From the NCBI RefSeq assembly GCF_019218885.1, contig NZ_JAHUWT010000001.1, positions 62,001 through 126,000 on the forward strand: DNA of 64,000 bases, given 5' to 3'. A program made the position numbers and the translations under genes. Within the stretch, counting starts at the first letter, position 1, and every line of letters starts with the position of its first letter. This document shows, piece by piece, positions 1 to 8,565 of the stretch. The notes under the pieces are model-generated. The model searched no databases, was not told the DNA's origin, and was given only the letters and a program-made list of their open reading frames with translations. The DNA is from Bordetella sp. BOR01 (GTDB taxonomy: Bacteria; Pseudomonadota; Gammaproteobacteria; Burkholderiales; Burkholderiaceae_B).

Positions 1-1
1 C

Positions 2-1333
2 TCGGTGGGCAATACACGCATCGCGCTGGCGGGCACCTTGACCGATCCCGCCAACCTGGGCGCACTGGAGCTGCGCCTGGAATTGTCGGGCGCCACCATG
101 TCCGACCTGTTTCCCCTGACGGGTGTCACCTTGCCCGATACGCCGCGCTATGCCACCGACGGCCGGCTGATTGCACGCCTGCATGAACCGGGCGGGGCGG
201 TGTTCCACTATCGCGATTTCAACGGCAAAGTGGGCGCCAGCGACCTGCATGGCGACTTGACCTTCACTGCTGGCCAGCCGCGCCCCAAGCTGGCGGGCAG
301 CTTGAATTCCCGGTTGTTGCGGATGCGCGACCTGGGCCCGCTGGTGGGCGTGCAGCCGGGCGGCAAGGCCAAGAGCGAGTCGCGTGGCGACGACGCGAAG
401 CGCCCGGCCCGAGGCAAAGTGCTGCCTACGCAGGAGTTCCGCACCGATCGCTGGCAGGTGATGGATGCCGACGTGACCCTGACTGCCGACCGCATCATCT
501 ACGACGAAGATCTGCCTATCACCAAGCTCAACGTCCACCTGGTCATGGACAACGGCCTGCTTACGCTGGACCCGTTGCGTTTCGGCATGGCGGGCGGCAC
601 GATCAACACCACGCTGCGGCTCGATGGCGGGCGCACACCCATGGCGGGCAAGGTGCAGATTGCCGCGCGCGGCCTGCGCCTGAAGCGGTTGTTCCCCAAG
701 GTGGAATCGATGCAGCGGGCCCTGGGCCAGCTCAACGGCGACGCGGCGCTCAGCGGCACCGGCAATTCAGTGGCCGCGCTGCTGGGCACGGCCAGTGGCG
801 ACACCAAGCTGCTGGTCAACGACGGCGTGATCAGCCGCGCGCTGATGGAGATTGCCGGGCTGAACGTGGGCAACTATGTGGTCAGCAAGCTGTTCGGCGA
901 TGAAGAAGTCAAGATCAATTGCGGCGCGGCTGACCTGCAAATGAAGCGGGGCATCATGACGCCTCGGGTATTTGTGTTCGATACCGAGAACGCGGTGGTG
1001 CAGGTCGACGGCACCGTCAGTTTCAAGGACGAGACCCTGGACCTGGACATCACGCCCAAGAGCAAGGGCGTGCGTGTGTTTTCGTTGCGTTCGCCGCTGT
1101 ATGTGCGCGGCACCTTCGGCGATCCCAAGGCCGGCGTGCACGTACTGCCGCTGGCGGCGCGCGGCGCGGGCGCAGTAGCGCTGGGTGTGCTGCTGACACC
1201 GGTGGCCGGCTTGCTGGCGCTGGTGGCGCCCAGCGCAGGCGAAGACGACAACCAGTGCGCCACGCTGCTGCAACAAATGCACCAGCCGCCCAAGGCGCCA
1301 CCGGCCAAGGGCCGCGCGGGCGGCGGCAAATAA
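2..1333 (+). CDS. AsmA family protein, C-terminal part (5' end outside window)
   Basis: The reading frame is open from the first bases, so the true start lies upstream; a GTG at 5 is in frame but has no ribosome binding site. The visible 440 residues have the alternating beta-strand pattern of AsmA-type proteins, which are inner-membrane-anchored periplasmic proteins linked to outer-membrane assembly and lipid transport. Near the C-terminus are the family-typical stretch with DLDITPKSKG and a hydrophobic segment (VALGVLLTPVAGLLALV), followed by a short tail with the conserved region around NQCATLLQQM. No TIM-barrel or enzyme motif is seen. Family assignment is firm; the specific role is unknown. 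Confidence 0.85.
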   Translation, partial: SVGNTRIALAGTLTDPANLGALELRLELSGATMSDLFPLTGVTLPDTPRYATDGRLIARLHEPGGAVFHYRDFNGKVGASDLHGDLTFTAGQPRPKLAGSLNSRLLRMRDLGPLVGVQPGGKAKSESRGDDAKRPARGKVLPTQEFRTDRWQVMDADVTLTADRIIYDEDLPITKLNVHLVMDNGLLTLDPLRFGMAGGTINTTLRLDGGRTPMAGKVQIAARGLRLKRLFPKVESMQRALGQLNGDAALSGTGNSVAALLGTASGDTKLLVNDGVISRALMEIAGLNVGNYVVSKLFGDEEVKINCGAADLQMKRGIMTPRVFVFDTENAVVQVDGTVSFKDETLDLDITPKSKGVRVFSLRSPLYVRGTFGDPKAGVHVLPLAARGAGAVALGVLLTPVAGLLALVAPSAGEDDNQCATLLQQMHQPPKAPPAKGRAGGGK

Positions 1334-1349
1334 GGCGTCGCGCCGGCAG

Positions 1350-1964
1350 TCAGGGGGGCGTGCGGCCGGCCAGGGCATCCCAGGCGTGCATGGCCAGCCG
1401 GGCGGCTTGCTGCAGCGCCTTGCGCGAGACGCCATCGCGCGCCTGGATCGCCATGCCGTGCAGCACGGTGGCGTAGTAGCCGGCCAAGGCCGGCAGATCC
1501 GTTTTCGCAGGCAGCTCGCCGTGGCGTACGGCGTCGCGCAGCCGCTGAAGGATCAGCGCCTGTGTGTGGCGCCGGCTGTCGCACAGCATCTTGCGCACCG
1601 GGGCATGCTCGTCGGGGCCCGCGGGTGCGCCCAGCACGATCAGGCACCCACGGGGCCTGCCCGGCTGCGTGCCGCTGCGGGCCGCGGCCAGCAGCATGTT
1701 TTCGATACCGGCCCGGACGGTGGGCGCGCGCAGCAATTCGTCATGCGTGCAGGCGCCTTCGTGGCTGCCGTACCAGGCCACGGCCTCGCGGAACAACTGC
1801 GCCTTGGAACCGAAAGCGCTGTACAGGCTGGGGGCGTTGATGCCCATCGCGGCCGTCAGCTCGGCCAGCGAGGTGCCTTCATAGCCTCGTTCCCAGAACA
1901 GATCCATGGCTTGGCGCAAGGCAGTATCGCGGTCGAATGAGCGGGGGCGTCCTCGTTCTGTCAT
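1350..1964 (-). CDS. TetR family transcriptional regulator
   Basis: This 204-residue protein starts with the usual basic N-terminus (MTERGRPRSFDRDTALRQA) and a helix-turn-helix over about residues 10-55 (TSLAELTAAMGINAPSLYSAFGS region). The rest is the helical ligand-binding domain with the TetR_C type pattern. Length is normal for TetR repressors. It is transcribed away from the SDR gene starting at 2057, with 92 bases between the two starts. A TetR repressor beside a divergent dehydrogenase usually controls it. A short GATA-TTTT-TATC inverted repeat at about 2021-2032 lies in that gap and could be part of an operator, which is an inference only. Confidence 0.9.
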   Translation of the reverse strand: MTERGRPRSFDRDTALRQAMDLFWERGYEGTSLAELTAAMGINAPSLYSAFGSKAQLFREAVAWYGSHEGACTHDELLRAPTVRAGIENMLLAAARSGTQPGRPRGCLIVLGAPAGPDEHAPVRKMLCDSRRHTQALILQRLRDAVRHGELPAKTDLPALAGYYATVLHGMAIQARDGVSRKALQQAARLAMHAWDALAGRTPP

Positions 1965-2056
1965 GCTGGAATTCTACTCGCCGAGGCGCCGAGCTTGACG
2001 GCTGACCGCAATAGCGCGATGATATTTTTATCGATCACTACAAATATGGGTTCATC

Positions 2057-2797
2057 ATGTCAGACTTGACCGGCAAGATCGCTTTCGTTACCGGCGCCAG
2101 CCGTGGCATAGGCGCGGCCATCGCGCGCCACCTGGCCGCCCAGGGGGCCGATGTGGCCATCACCTACGTCAGTTCGCCTGACCGCGCGCAGGCCTTGGCG
2201 CAAGAATTGCGCGGCACGGGCCGGCGTGCCCACGCGTACGCGGCCGATGCGGCCGACCCGGCGCAAGTGCGCGCCGCCGTAGAGCAGGCCGCGCGCGAGC
2301 TGGGCGGGTTGGACATCCTGGTCAACAACGCCGGCATATTCATCGCGGGCGGCCTGGACACGCTGGCGCATGCCGATTTCCAGCGCACCATGGACGTCAA
2401 CGTAGGTGCGGTGTTCGCGGCCACCCAGGCGGCCCTGCCGCACTTGCAAAAGGGCGGCCGCATCATCAACATCGGTAGCTGCCTGGCCGGCCGCACGGGC
2501 GAGGCGGGCCTGGCGGTATACGCTGCCAGCAAGGCGGCGCTGGTGGGCCTGACCAAGGGCGCGGCGCGCGACCTGGGGCCACGCGGCATCACGGTCAATG
2601 TCGTGCATCCGGGGCCCATCGATACGGACATGAACCCGGCCCACCGCGAGGGCGCGGCCGAAAGCGCGGCACTGCTGGCGCTACAGCATTACGGGCATGT
2701 GGACGACATTGCCGGCATGGTGGCCTACCTGGCCAGCCCGGCGGCCGGCTACGTGACCGGCGCCGAGATCTCGGTAGACGGCGGGTTCAGCGCATAA
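2057..2797 (+). CDS. SDR family oxidoreductase
   Basis: This is a 246-residue classical short-chain dehydrogenase/reductase. The cofactor motif TGASRGIG is at residues 12-19, the NNAG motif at 90-93, and the catalytic Ser141, Tyr155 and Lys159 (YAASK) are all present. The C-terminus GYVTGAEISVDGGFSA is typical of the FabG/3-oxoacyl reductase-like branch, so NAD(P)H-dependent reduction of a ketone or oxidation of an alcohol is expected in the cytoplasm. Substrate cannot be read from sequence. It is divergent from the TetR gene at 1964, which is its likely regulator. Complete, with no unusual features. Confidence 0.92.
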   Translation: MSDLTGKIAFVTGASRGIGAAIARHLAAQGADVAITYVSSPDRAQALAQELRGTGRRAHAYAADAADPAQVRAAVEQAARELGGLDILVNNAGIFIAGGLDTLAHADFQRTMDVNVGAVFAATQAALPHLQKGGRIINIGSCLAGRTGEAGLAVYAASKAALVGLTKGAARDLGPRGITVNVVHPGPIDTDMNPAHREGAAESAALLALQHYGHVDDIAGMVAYLASPAAGYVTGAEISVDGGFSA

Positions 2798-2821
2798 GCG
2801 CGGGCGCCCGGCGAAGGGGCC

Positions 2822-3667
2822 CTAGCCTTCGCTGGCGCGCACGTATTCGGCGGCGATCTGCTCGCTGGCTGCCCATAGCCGCTGCGCGCTGTCTTCGATG
2901 ACCTGATCGGTCATCGATTCCGATGGCAGGGTCTGCGCCAGGCTGCCCACCACCCGCTTGTCGGCGGGCAGCAGGATGGGCACGGCCACGCCGCCCAGGT
3001 TGGGCGTGATGCGTTCGCGGCTGATGGCATAGCCGCGCCGCCGGATGGCCGTCAGGTTCTTGCGGAATGCTTCCCACGAATCGCCCAGGTCGGCCGCGGC
3101 AATGGCCGGGCCGTTGCGCAGGTAGGCCTGGCGCACGCGATGCGGCGCCAGGTAGGCCAGCAGCGCCAGCGAGGCCGCGCCCTGGAACAACGGAAACGGC
3201 ACCCCGCGCGCGCGCCGCACCACGATGCGGCGGCCTTTGTGGCTTAGCGTGTCCGGGCCTTCTTTGTAGATGCACAGCACGCGGTCGCGGTACAGGTTGT
3301 GCAGCAGCAGCACCCGGTTCTCGGCGTGCAGTGTGCGCAGCACTTTGCGGCCCGCCAGGTAGAGCGGGTCGGTCAATTGCAGCAAGTGCTCGAGCTCGAT
3401 GATGCGCGGCCCCAGCGCATACGTGCCGCCCGATGACGGCGCCAGCAGCCCGGCGTCGCACAGGGCTTTCAAGTACCGGTAGGCCGTAGAGCGGGTGTAG
3501 CCCAGCAGCGCAGAGATTTCTTCAATACGCAGAATGGGCCTGTCGAGCGAGAACAGGTCCAGGATTTCGAAAGCCTTGCCCAGGCTGGTTGAAGCGTTTT
3601 CCTTGGCGGTCACGGAAGCGGTCCGAACAGGGTGAATCGGTAGAAGCGAGCAAGCGGCGCCCCACAT
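2822..3667 (-). CDS. IclR family transcriptional regulator
   Basis: The protein has an N-terminal winged helix-turn-helix (ILRIEEISALLGYTRSTAYRY at about residues 45-65) and the C-terminal IclR effector domain (RERITPNLGGVAVPI near residue 205). The first methionine gives 281 residues, longer than the usual 250-270. The first 18 or so residues look non-native, so a GTG at 3613 (VTAKENAS) may be the true start; neither has a clear ribosome binding site. It faces away from the catabolic operon beginning at 3815, and IclR proteins commonly control such neighbouring operons. Confidence 0.88.
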   Translation of the reverse strand: MWGAACSLLPIHPVRTASVTAKENASTSLGKAFEILDLFSLDRPILRIEEISALLGYTRSTAYRYLKALCDAGLLAPSSGGTYALGPRIIELEHLLQLTDPLYLAGRKVLRTLHAENRVLLLHNLYRDRVLCIYKEGPDTLSHKGRRIVVRRARGVPFPLFQGAASLALLAYLAPHRVRQAYLRNGPAIAAADLGDSWEAFRKNLTAIRRRGYAISRERITPNLGGVAVPILLPADKRVVGSLAQTLPSESMTDQVIEDSAQRLWAASEQIAAEYVRASEG

Positions 3668-3700
3668 GATAAGCGCCGCGGACAGGATGCGCGGGGACGC

Positions 3701-3771
3701 GGGATCTCGTTAGTTATAAAAAAATCCCAAAATACGAGAATATTGACTTTACCAAAATGACGGGATATCGT
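3701..3771 (+). promoter_or_regulatory. Promoter of the 3815-8564 operon with candidate IclR sites
   Basis: In an AT-rich pocket between the divergent IclR and RraA-like genes, TTGACT (3743-3748) and TATCGT (3766-3771) are 17 bases apart, a good sigma-70 arrangement pointing to the operon. Two near-identical 11-mers, GGGATCTCGTT (3701) and GGGATATCGTT (3762), flank the -35 region at a 61-base interval. TCTCGT (3704) is repeated in inverted form as ACGAGA (3734). These repeats may bind the IclR protein; this is inference. Confidence 0.5.
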
Positions 3772-3814
3772 TCGATCCAGCGCGGGGTGGTCCCGCTGCA
3801 AGGTTCCGATCGCC

Positions 3815-4567
3815 ATGGTTGATCCCGCCGCGCCCCGACAGCAGAAGCCGCTAACCGGCCGCGTGCCGCCGCAAGCCGTGCGCCGTCGCGATTTTCCGGC
3901 GTTGCCTGCCGAGGTGCTGCAACGCTATGCGAGCATCGATGACCTGACCGCCACCGCTTCCGACGCCATGGACAAGCTGGGCCTGGCCGGTGTGGTGCCC
4001 GCTTCGGAACTGGCGCCGCAATTGCCGGCAGCCCGCCTGGTGGGCCAGGCCGTCACGGTGCGCAATACCGAACGGCCCGATGCCGTCGGCGCCGCCGCCC
4101 AGGAAGGCAAGAGCCGCATGGGCGAGCACGAGGCCTACAACCTGGCCGAGCCCGGCAATGTGGTCGTCATCGAGGGCCTGGCCGACGTGTCCAACCTGGG
4201 TGGCCAGTCGGCCACCGTGGCCCATCGGGCAGGGTGCGCGGGCGCCATCGTCGACGGCGGTTTCCGCGATCCGCGCGTATCGCGCGGGCTGGGCTTTCCC
4301 ATCTGGTCGCGCGGCATCACGCCCATCACCGGCAAATGGCGCCTGCAAACCGCCGAGATCAACGGGCGGGTGCGCATTGCCGGCGTATCGGTCGAAGCGG
4401 GCGACCTGGTGCTGGCCGATGAATGCGGCGTGGCCTTCATCCCCTACGCGCAGGCGCAATCCGTACTACAGGAAATGGAACGCATCCAGGCCGGCGACCA
4501 CCGGCAACAGCGCGACATCGCCGCCGGCGTCGATCTGCAGACGCTGGCCAGCACCAAGTACAAGTAG
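3815..4567 (+). CDS. RraA-like family protein (HMG/CHA aldolase type)
   Basis: This 250-residue protein belongs to the RraA/4-hydroxy-4-methyl-2-oxoglutarate aldolase fold. Typical segments are DAMDKLGLAGVVP, GQAVTVRN, VVVIEG, and GAIVDGGFRDPRVSRGLGFP, with the Arg-Asp pair that in the aldolase branch binds substrate and metal. Presence of that pair and of the catabolic neighbours favours a divalent-metal aldolase or decarboxylase over the RNase E inhibitor RraA. It is first in a six-gene operon with a lactonase, a Bug receptor, a dehydrogenase, a NIPSNAP protein and an HpaI-type aldolase. The start at 3815 has only a weak, distant ribosome binding site. Confidence 0.88.
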   Translation: MVDPAAPRQQKPLTGRVPPQAVRRRDFPALPAEVLQRYASIDDLTATASDAMDKLGLAGVVPASELAPQLPAARLVGQAVTVRNTERPDAVGAAAQEGKSRMGEHEAYNLAEPGNVVVIEGLADVSNLGGQSATVAHRAGCAGAIVDGGFRDPRVSRGLGFPIWSRGITPITGKWRLQTAEINGRVRIAGVSVEAGDLVLADECGVAFIPYAQAQSVLQEMERIQAGDHRQQRDIAAGVDLQTLASTKYK

Positions 4568-4597
4568 TCACGATAAACGTTCCTCAAAGAGGGAGCC

Positions 4598-5482
4598 ATG
4601 GAGACAAGTATTGAATGCGTAGTCGGCGCAGCCGACATCCTGGGCGAAGTGCCCCTGTGGTGCGACCGCACCCGGCGATTGTGGTGGATCGATGTGCGGC
4701 GCAGTGCGTTGCAGTCGTACGACCCCGCCACCGGCCGGCACCGGGCGCGCCGCATGCCCGAGGGCATGTTGGTGGGATCGATCGCGCTGCGCGAGGCGGG
4801 CGGTTTCCTGCTGGCCACCAACACCGGCCTGTACGGGTACGACCCCGACGTGCCGCAGCCGCCGTCATTCCTGGCCAACCCCGAAGCCGACAAGCCCGCC
4901 AACCGCCTGAACGACGGCAAGTGCGACCGTCGCGGCCGTTTCTGGGTGGGCAGCATGCGCGATGCCCAGCGCCTGCCGGAAGGCACCCTGTACCGGTTCG
5001 ACGCCGACCATACCTGCCACGCGCAGTTCAACGAGATCGTGGTGCCGAACTCGATTGCCTGGAGCCCCGACGACCGCACCATGTATTTCGCCGATACGCA
5101 TCGGCAATTGATCTGGGCCTTCGATTTCGACCTGGATGACGGCGCCATCTCGAACCGCCGCGTCTTCAAGGACTGGACTCACCACCACGGCCGTCCCGAC
5201 GGCTCGACGGTGGATCGCGAAGGCTATTTGTGGAACTGCATGGTGGCCAGCGGCGAACTGGTGCGGCTGGCACCCGACGGCAGCGTCGACCGCGTCATCC
5301 CGCTGCCGGTCACCAATCCCACCTGTCCCGCCTTTGGCGGCCCGGACCTGGACACGCTGTACATCACCAGCCACTCGCAACGCATTCCGCCCGAACGCCT
5401 GGCCGCCGAACCCTGGGCCGGCGCGCTGCTGGCCCTGGACGTGGGCGTGCGGGGCCTGGCTGAACCGCGCTTCGCGGGCTGA
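4598..5482 (+). CDS. SMP-30/gluconolactonase/LRE family protein
   Basis: The 294-residue protein is a six-bladed beta-propeller of the SMP-30/regucalcin type. The first metal ligand Glu is in LGEVPLWCD near residue 17; further ligands are in the NDGKCDRRGRFWVGSM and SPDDRTMYFADT regions; FGGPDLDTLYITS near residue 246 is a hallmark. Such enzymes hydrolyse sugar lactones with a divalent metal. A strong ribosome binding site (AGAGGGAG) precedes the ATG. Its place between an RraA-like aldolase and a Bug receptor suggests lactone opening in a sugar-acid pathway. Substrate unknown. Confidence 0.92.
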   Translation: METSIECVVGAADILGEVPLWCDRTRRLWWIDVRRSALQSYDPATGRHRARRMPEGMLVGSIALREAGGFLLATNTGLYGYDPDVPQPPSFLANPEADKPANRLNDGKCDRRGRFWVGSMRDAQRLPEGTLYRFDADHTCHAQFNEIVVPNSIAWSPDDRTMYFADTHRQLIWAFDFDLDDGAISNRRVFKDWTHHHGRPDGSTVDREGYLWNCMVASGELVRLAPDGSVDRVIPLPVTNPTCPAFGGPDLDTLYITSHSQRIPPERLAAEPWAGALLALDVGVRGLAEPRFAG

Positions 5483-5500
5483 ACTCCCAAGGAGAGAATC

Positions 5501-6445
5501 ATGCGTATCCTGTCTTTGCTGCTGGCATTGGCCGGCATGCTGGCGGCCGCCCCTGGCGGTGCGAACGATGTCGTGCGACTGGTGGTGCCGTTCTCGGCGG
5601 GCGGCCCGGTGGACCAGGTGGCGCGCATCCTGGCCCCCGGGCTGGAAGCCGCACTGGGCGCCACGGTCGTGGTCGAGAACCGGGGCGGCGCGGGCGGCAC
5701 CGTCGGCACCAATTACGTGGCTAAATCCCCGCCCGATGGCCGTACCGTGTTGATGGCGACTTCGGGGTTCGTGATCTCGTCGCAAACCACCGCCAACCTG
5801 CCGTATGACCCGCACAAAGACCTGGAGCCCATCGCGCTGGTGGGCCAGGTGCAGACCCTGCTGGTGGTGCGGCCCACGCTGGGCGTGAACAGCCTGGCCG
5901 AGCTGGTCAAGCTGGCGAAATCAGGCCAGCCGCTGTCGTTCGGCTCGACAGGGGTGGGCGGCACCATGCACATAGGCGGCGAATTGCTGAACCGTGCCGC
6001 CGGCATCCATGCGTTGCATGTGCCGTATCGCGGCGCGGCCCCCGCGATCACCGCGCTGATGGGGGGCGAGGTCGATATGGTCAACGCCGACGTGCCGGTG
6101 CTGCAGCCCTACGTAAAAAGCGGCCGGGTCAAGGCGCTGGTGATCTACGACACCAAGCGTTCCGTCGAACTGCCCGATGTGCCCGATGCGGTCGAAGCCG
6201 GCTACCCGCAATTGCTGATGAGCAACTGGTACAGCGCCATGGTGCCGGCCGGCACGCCGGAAGCCGCCAAGCAGAAGCTCGAGCAAGCGTTCCTGGCCGC
6301 CATCCACTCGCCGGCCATCGCCCAGCGGCTGTCCGAGGCGGGGTTGCGCGGGCCCATGGGCACGGCCGATTTTCGCAAGAAACTGGATGCCGAGTTCGCT
6401 CGCTGGGTGCCGTTCCTGCGTGAAACCGGGTTGAGCGCAAAATGA
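5501..6445 (+). CDS. Bug family (TctC-like) periplasmic substrate-binding protein
   Basis: This 314-residue protein has a Sec signal peptide (residues 1-22, MRILSLLLALAGMLAAAPGG) and the Bug-family landmarks: VVPFSAGGPVDQVARIL, VENRGGAGGTVGTNYVAKS, and DLEPIALVGQVQTLLVV. Bug proteins capture carboxylates and other small solutes in the periplasm for tripartite tricarboxylate transporters. No TctA or TctB gene is in this operon, so it must use a transporter elsewhere or act as a sensor. AAGGAG precedes the ATG. The next gene overlaps by four bases, so the two are translationally coupled. Confidence 0.94.
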   Translation: MRILSLLLALAGMLAAAPGGANDVVRLVVPFSAGGPVDQVARILAPGLEAALGATVVVENRGGAGGTVGTNYVAKSPPDGRTVLMATSGFVISSQTTANLPYDPHKDLEPIALVGQVQTLLVVRPTLGVNSLAELVKLAKSGQPLSFGSTGVGGTMHIGGELLNRAAGIHALHVPYRGAAPAITALMGGEVDMVNADVPVLQPYVKSGRVKALVIYDTKRSVELPDVPDAVEAGYPQLLMSNWYSAMVPAGTPEAAKQKLEQAFLAAIHSPAIAQRLSEAGLRGPMGTADFRKKLDAEFARWVPFLRETGLSAK

Positions 6446-7410
6446 GCGGCACCGCACCCGTGCCCGCTCGCCGGCTGCTGCAACTGGGGGCGCTGCCGCC
6501 CGACCTGCAGCGCCGCGCCGCAAGCCGGTATGCGCTGGAACCGCTGTGGACCGAAGCCGAGCCCGCGCAGTTCCTGGCCGCGCGGCGCGGTGCTTTCGAT
6601 GGCGCCATCATGATGTCGCGCCACGGGTGTCCGGCGGCGGTGATCGAATGCCTGGCGGCCGCGCCGCGCCCCGGGGTGGTGGCCTGCTTCGGCGTGGGCT
6701 ATGACGGCATCGACCTGGCGGCCGCGCGCCGGCATGGGGTGCAGGTCAGTACCACCCCCGATGTGTTGACCGAGTGCGTGGCCGATACCGCGCTGGGCCT
6801 GATGCTGGCTTGCGCGCGCCAACTGGTGGCCGCCAATCGCCATGTACAAGGCGGGGCGTGGCTGCAAGGCCCGTTCCCGCTGGCTACCCGGGTCAGCGGC
6901 AAGCGCGTCGGCATTGTCGGCCTGGGCCGTATCGGCCAGGCCATCGCCCGCCGTGCCGGCGGTTTCGACATGGCGGTGCGCTATCACGGACGCAGCGCGC
7001 GCGCCGGCCTGCCCTACGAGTTCGAAGGCGACCTGGCCGCGCTGGCGCGCTGGGCCGATTTCCTGGTGCTGGCCTGCCCTGGCGGCCCGCAGACCCGCCA
7101 CCTGGTGTCGGCCAGTGTGCTGGATGCGCTGGGGCCCGAGGGCTACCTGATCAATATCGCGCGCGGCAGCGTGGTGGATGAAGATGCGCTGGTGGCCGCC
7201 ATCCAGGCCGGCCGCATCGCGGGCGCCGGGCTGGACGTATACGCCAACGAGCCGCATGTGCCGGCCGGCCTGCTGGGCAGCGACCGCGTGGTGACCCTGC
7301 CGCACCTGGCCGCCTCTACGCGCGAGACCCGCCATGCCATGGAACAACTGGTGCTGGACAACCTGGCCGCTTTCTTCGCCACCGGCAAGGTACTGACACC
7401 GCTCGCCTGA
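6442..7410 (+). CDS. D-2-hydroxyacid dehydrogenase
   Basis: The protein (322 residues) has the D-isomer-specific 2-hydroxyacid dehydrogenase layout. The catalytic-domain segment GVGYDGIDLAAARRHGVQV is followed by the Rossmann motif GIVGLGRIGQAIA at about residue 155. The active-site Arg is in NIARGSVVDEDAL and the His in LPHLAASTRET. It likely interconverts a 2-oxo acid and its D-2-hydroxy acid with NAD(P)H, as in the glyoxylate/hydroxypyruvate reductase branch. It starts inside the end of the Bug gene (ATGA overlap). In this operon it could reduce or oxidise the product of one of the two aldolases. Confidence 0.92.
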   Translation: MSGTAPVPARRLLQLGALPPDLQRRAASRYALEPLWTEAEPAQFLAARRGAFDGAIMMSRHGCPAAVIECLAAAPRPGVVACFGVGYDGIDLAAARRHGVQVSTTPDVLTECVADTALGLMLACARQLVAANRHVQGGAWLQGPFPLATRVSGKRVGIVGLGRIGQAIARRAGGFDMAVRYHGRSARAGLPYEFEGDLAALARWADFLVLACPGGPQTRHLVSASVLDALGPEGYLINIARGSVVDEDALVAAIQAGRIAGAGLDVYANEPHVPAGLLGSDRVVTLPHLAASTRETRHAMEQLVLDNLAAFFATGKVLTPLA

Positions 7411-7425
7411 CGATTTGCCTGCCTC

Positions 7426-7758
7426 ATGATGATCATCGAACACCGCACCTATACCGTGCCGCACGGCACACTGGAAGACTACCTGGCGCGTTTCGAGCAG
7501 CAGGCGCTGCCCGTACTGGTGCGCCACCTGGGGCCCTTGGTGGGCGTCTTCGTCAGCGAGATCGGTACCTTGAACCAGGTGCTGCACATGTGGGCCTACG
7601 ACAGCCTGGCCGACCGCGAACGGCGCCGCGCCAGCCTGGATGCCGATCCGGCCTGGATCGCTTTCAAGCTGGGCAACCGCGGTGCGTTCACCGCGCAAGA
7701 GGTGAAGATCTTGCGCCCCGCGTCGTTCTCGCCGCGCCCCTGGCAGCAACGCGCATGA
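7426..7758 (+). CDS. NIPSNAP family protein
   Basis: This small 110-residue protein has the NIPSNAP pattern: an N-terminal strand with EHRTYTVPHG, then GVFVSEIGTLNQVLHMWAY and an arginine-rich segment (SLADRERRRASL). It is a ferredoxin-like dimeric alpha-beta barrel domain of no settled biochemical role, often found in bacterial catabolic operons. Two ATG codons in a row (7426, 7429) are possible starts. Its stop overlaps the start of the next aldolase gene (ATGA), so it is clearly a member of the operon. Confidence 0.88.
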   Translation: MMIIEHRTYTVPHGTLEDYLARFEQQALPVLVRHLGPLVGVFVSEIGTLNQVLHMWAYDSLADRERRRASLDADPAWIAFKLGNRGAFTAQEVKILRPASFSPRPWQQRA

Positions 7759-8564
7759 GCCACGACACGCTGCCGCTGCGCAATGCGCTGAAAGAAAAGC
7801 TGGCGGACGGCCAGGTGGCGGTATCGCTGATCGTGCGCAGCGCGCGCGGCCCCGAGATCGCGCTGATCGCCCGCAGCAGCGGCTTCGATGCGCTGTATAT
7901 CGACCTGGAGCACAGCTCGCTGTCGCTGGATACCGCCAGCGCGCTTTGCATTGCCAGCCAGACATCGGGCGTCACGCCCTTGCTGCGCGTGCCCGAGGCC
8001 AGCGCAGCCTGGATCTCACGCGCGCTCGATGGCGGCGCCATGGGCGTCATCGTGCCGCACGTCGACGACGCGCAAGCCGCCCGTGCCGCCGTGGCGCTGG
8101 CGAAGTATCCGCCGCAGGGGCATCGGTCGGTGTCCACCACCCTGCCGCAACTGGCGTATCGCCAGCTGCCCCAGGCCGAATCGCAGCGCCTGTTGAACGA
8201 AGCCACCCTGGTGGTCGCCATGATCGAAAGCCGCCAGGGCTTGCGGCACGCCGACGAGATCGCCGCCGTCGACGGCATAGACATGCTGCTGGTGGGCGCC
8301 GGGGATCTGGCCGCCGACCTGGGCCAGCCAGGCCAGGCGCAGATGCGGGCCGCCTTCGATACTGTCATCGCCGCGTGCCGGCGCCACGGCAAGATAGTCG
8401 GGGCAGGGGGCTTGGCCGGGCAGATCGACCTGCTGGGCGAGGTGATCGCGGCCGGGGTCCGCTACGTGTCGGCGGGCACCGATACCGGGTTCTTGCTGGC
8501 GGGTGCGCAGGCCAAGGTAGCAGCCATTCGCGCCCGATGCCCGCCCAGTGCCGAAAGCCAGTAA
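7755..8564 (+). CDS. HpcH/HpaI family aldolase
   Basis: This 269-residue class II (metal-dependent) aldolase is of the 2,4-dihydroxyhept-2-ene-1,7-dioate aldolase type. Markers are the region LYIDLEHSSLSLD, the GVIVPHVDDAQAARAAV segment, AMIESRQGLRHADEIAAVDGI with the metal-ligand Glu, and LLVGAGDLAADLG. The enzyme family cleaves 4-hydroxy-2-oxo acids to pyruvate plus an aldehyde. The ATG at 7755 overlaps the stop of the NIPSNAP gene; upstream in-frame sequence is just that gene in another frame. It is last in the operon; the DnaA-box-like row follows directly. Confidence 0.93.
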   Translation: MSHDTLPLRNALKEKLADGQVAVSLIVRSARGPEIALIARSSGFDALYIDLEHSSLSLDTASALCIASQTSGVTPLLRVPEASAAWISRALDGGAMGVIVPHVDDAQAARAAVALAKYPPQGHRSVSTTLPQLAYRQLPQAESQRLLNEATLVVAMIESRQGLRHADEIAAVDGIDMLLVGAGDLAADLGQPGQAQMRAAFDTVIAACRRHGKIVGAGGLAGQIDLLGEVIAAGVRYVSAGTDTGFLLAGAQAKVAAIRARCPPSAESQ

Positions 8565-8565
8565 G

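Noticed and set aside
767-1435. Long minus-strand frames opposite the AsmA gene
   Set aside because: These are antisense shadows typical of GC-rich DNA; codon pattern and homology support the plus-strand gene only.
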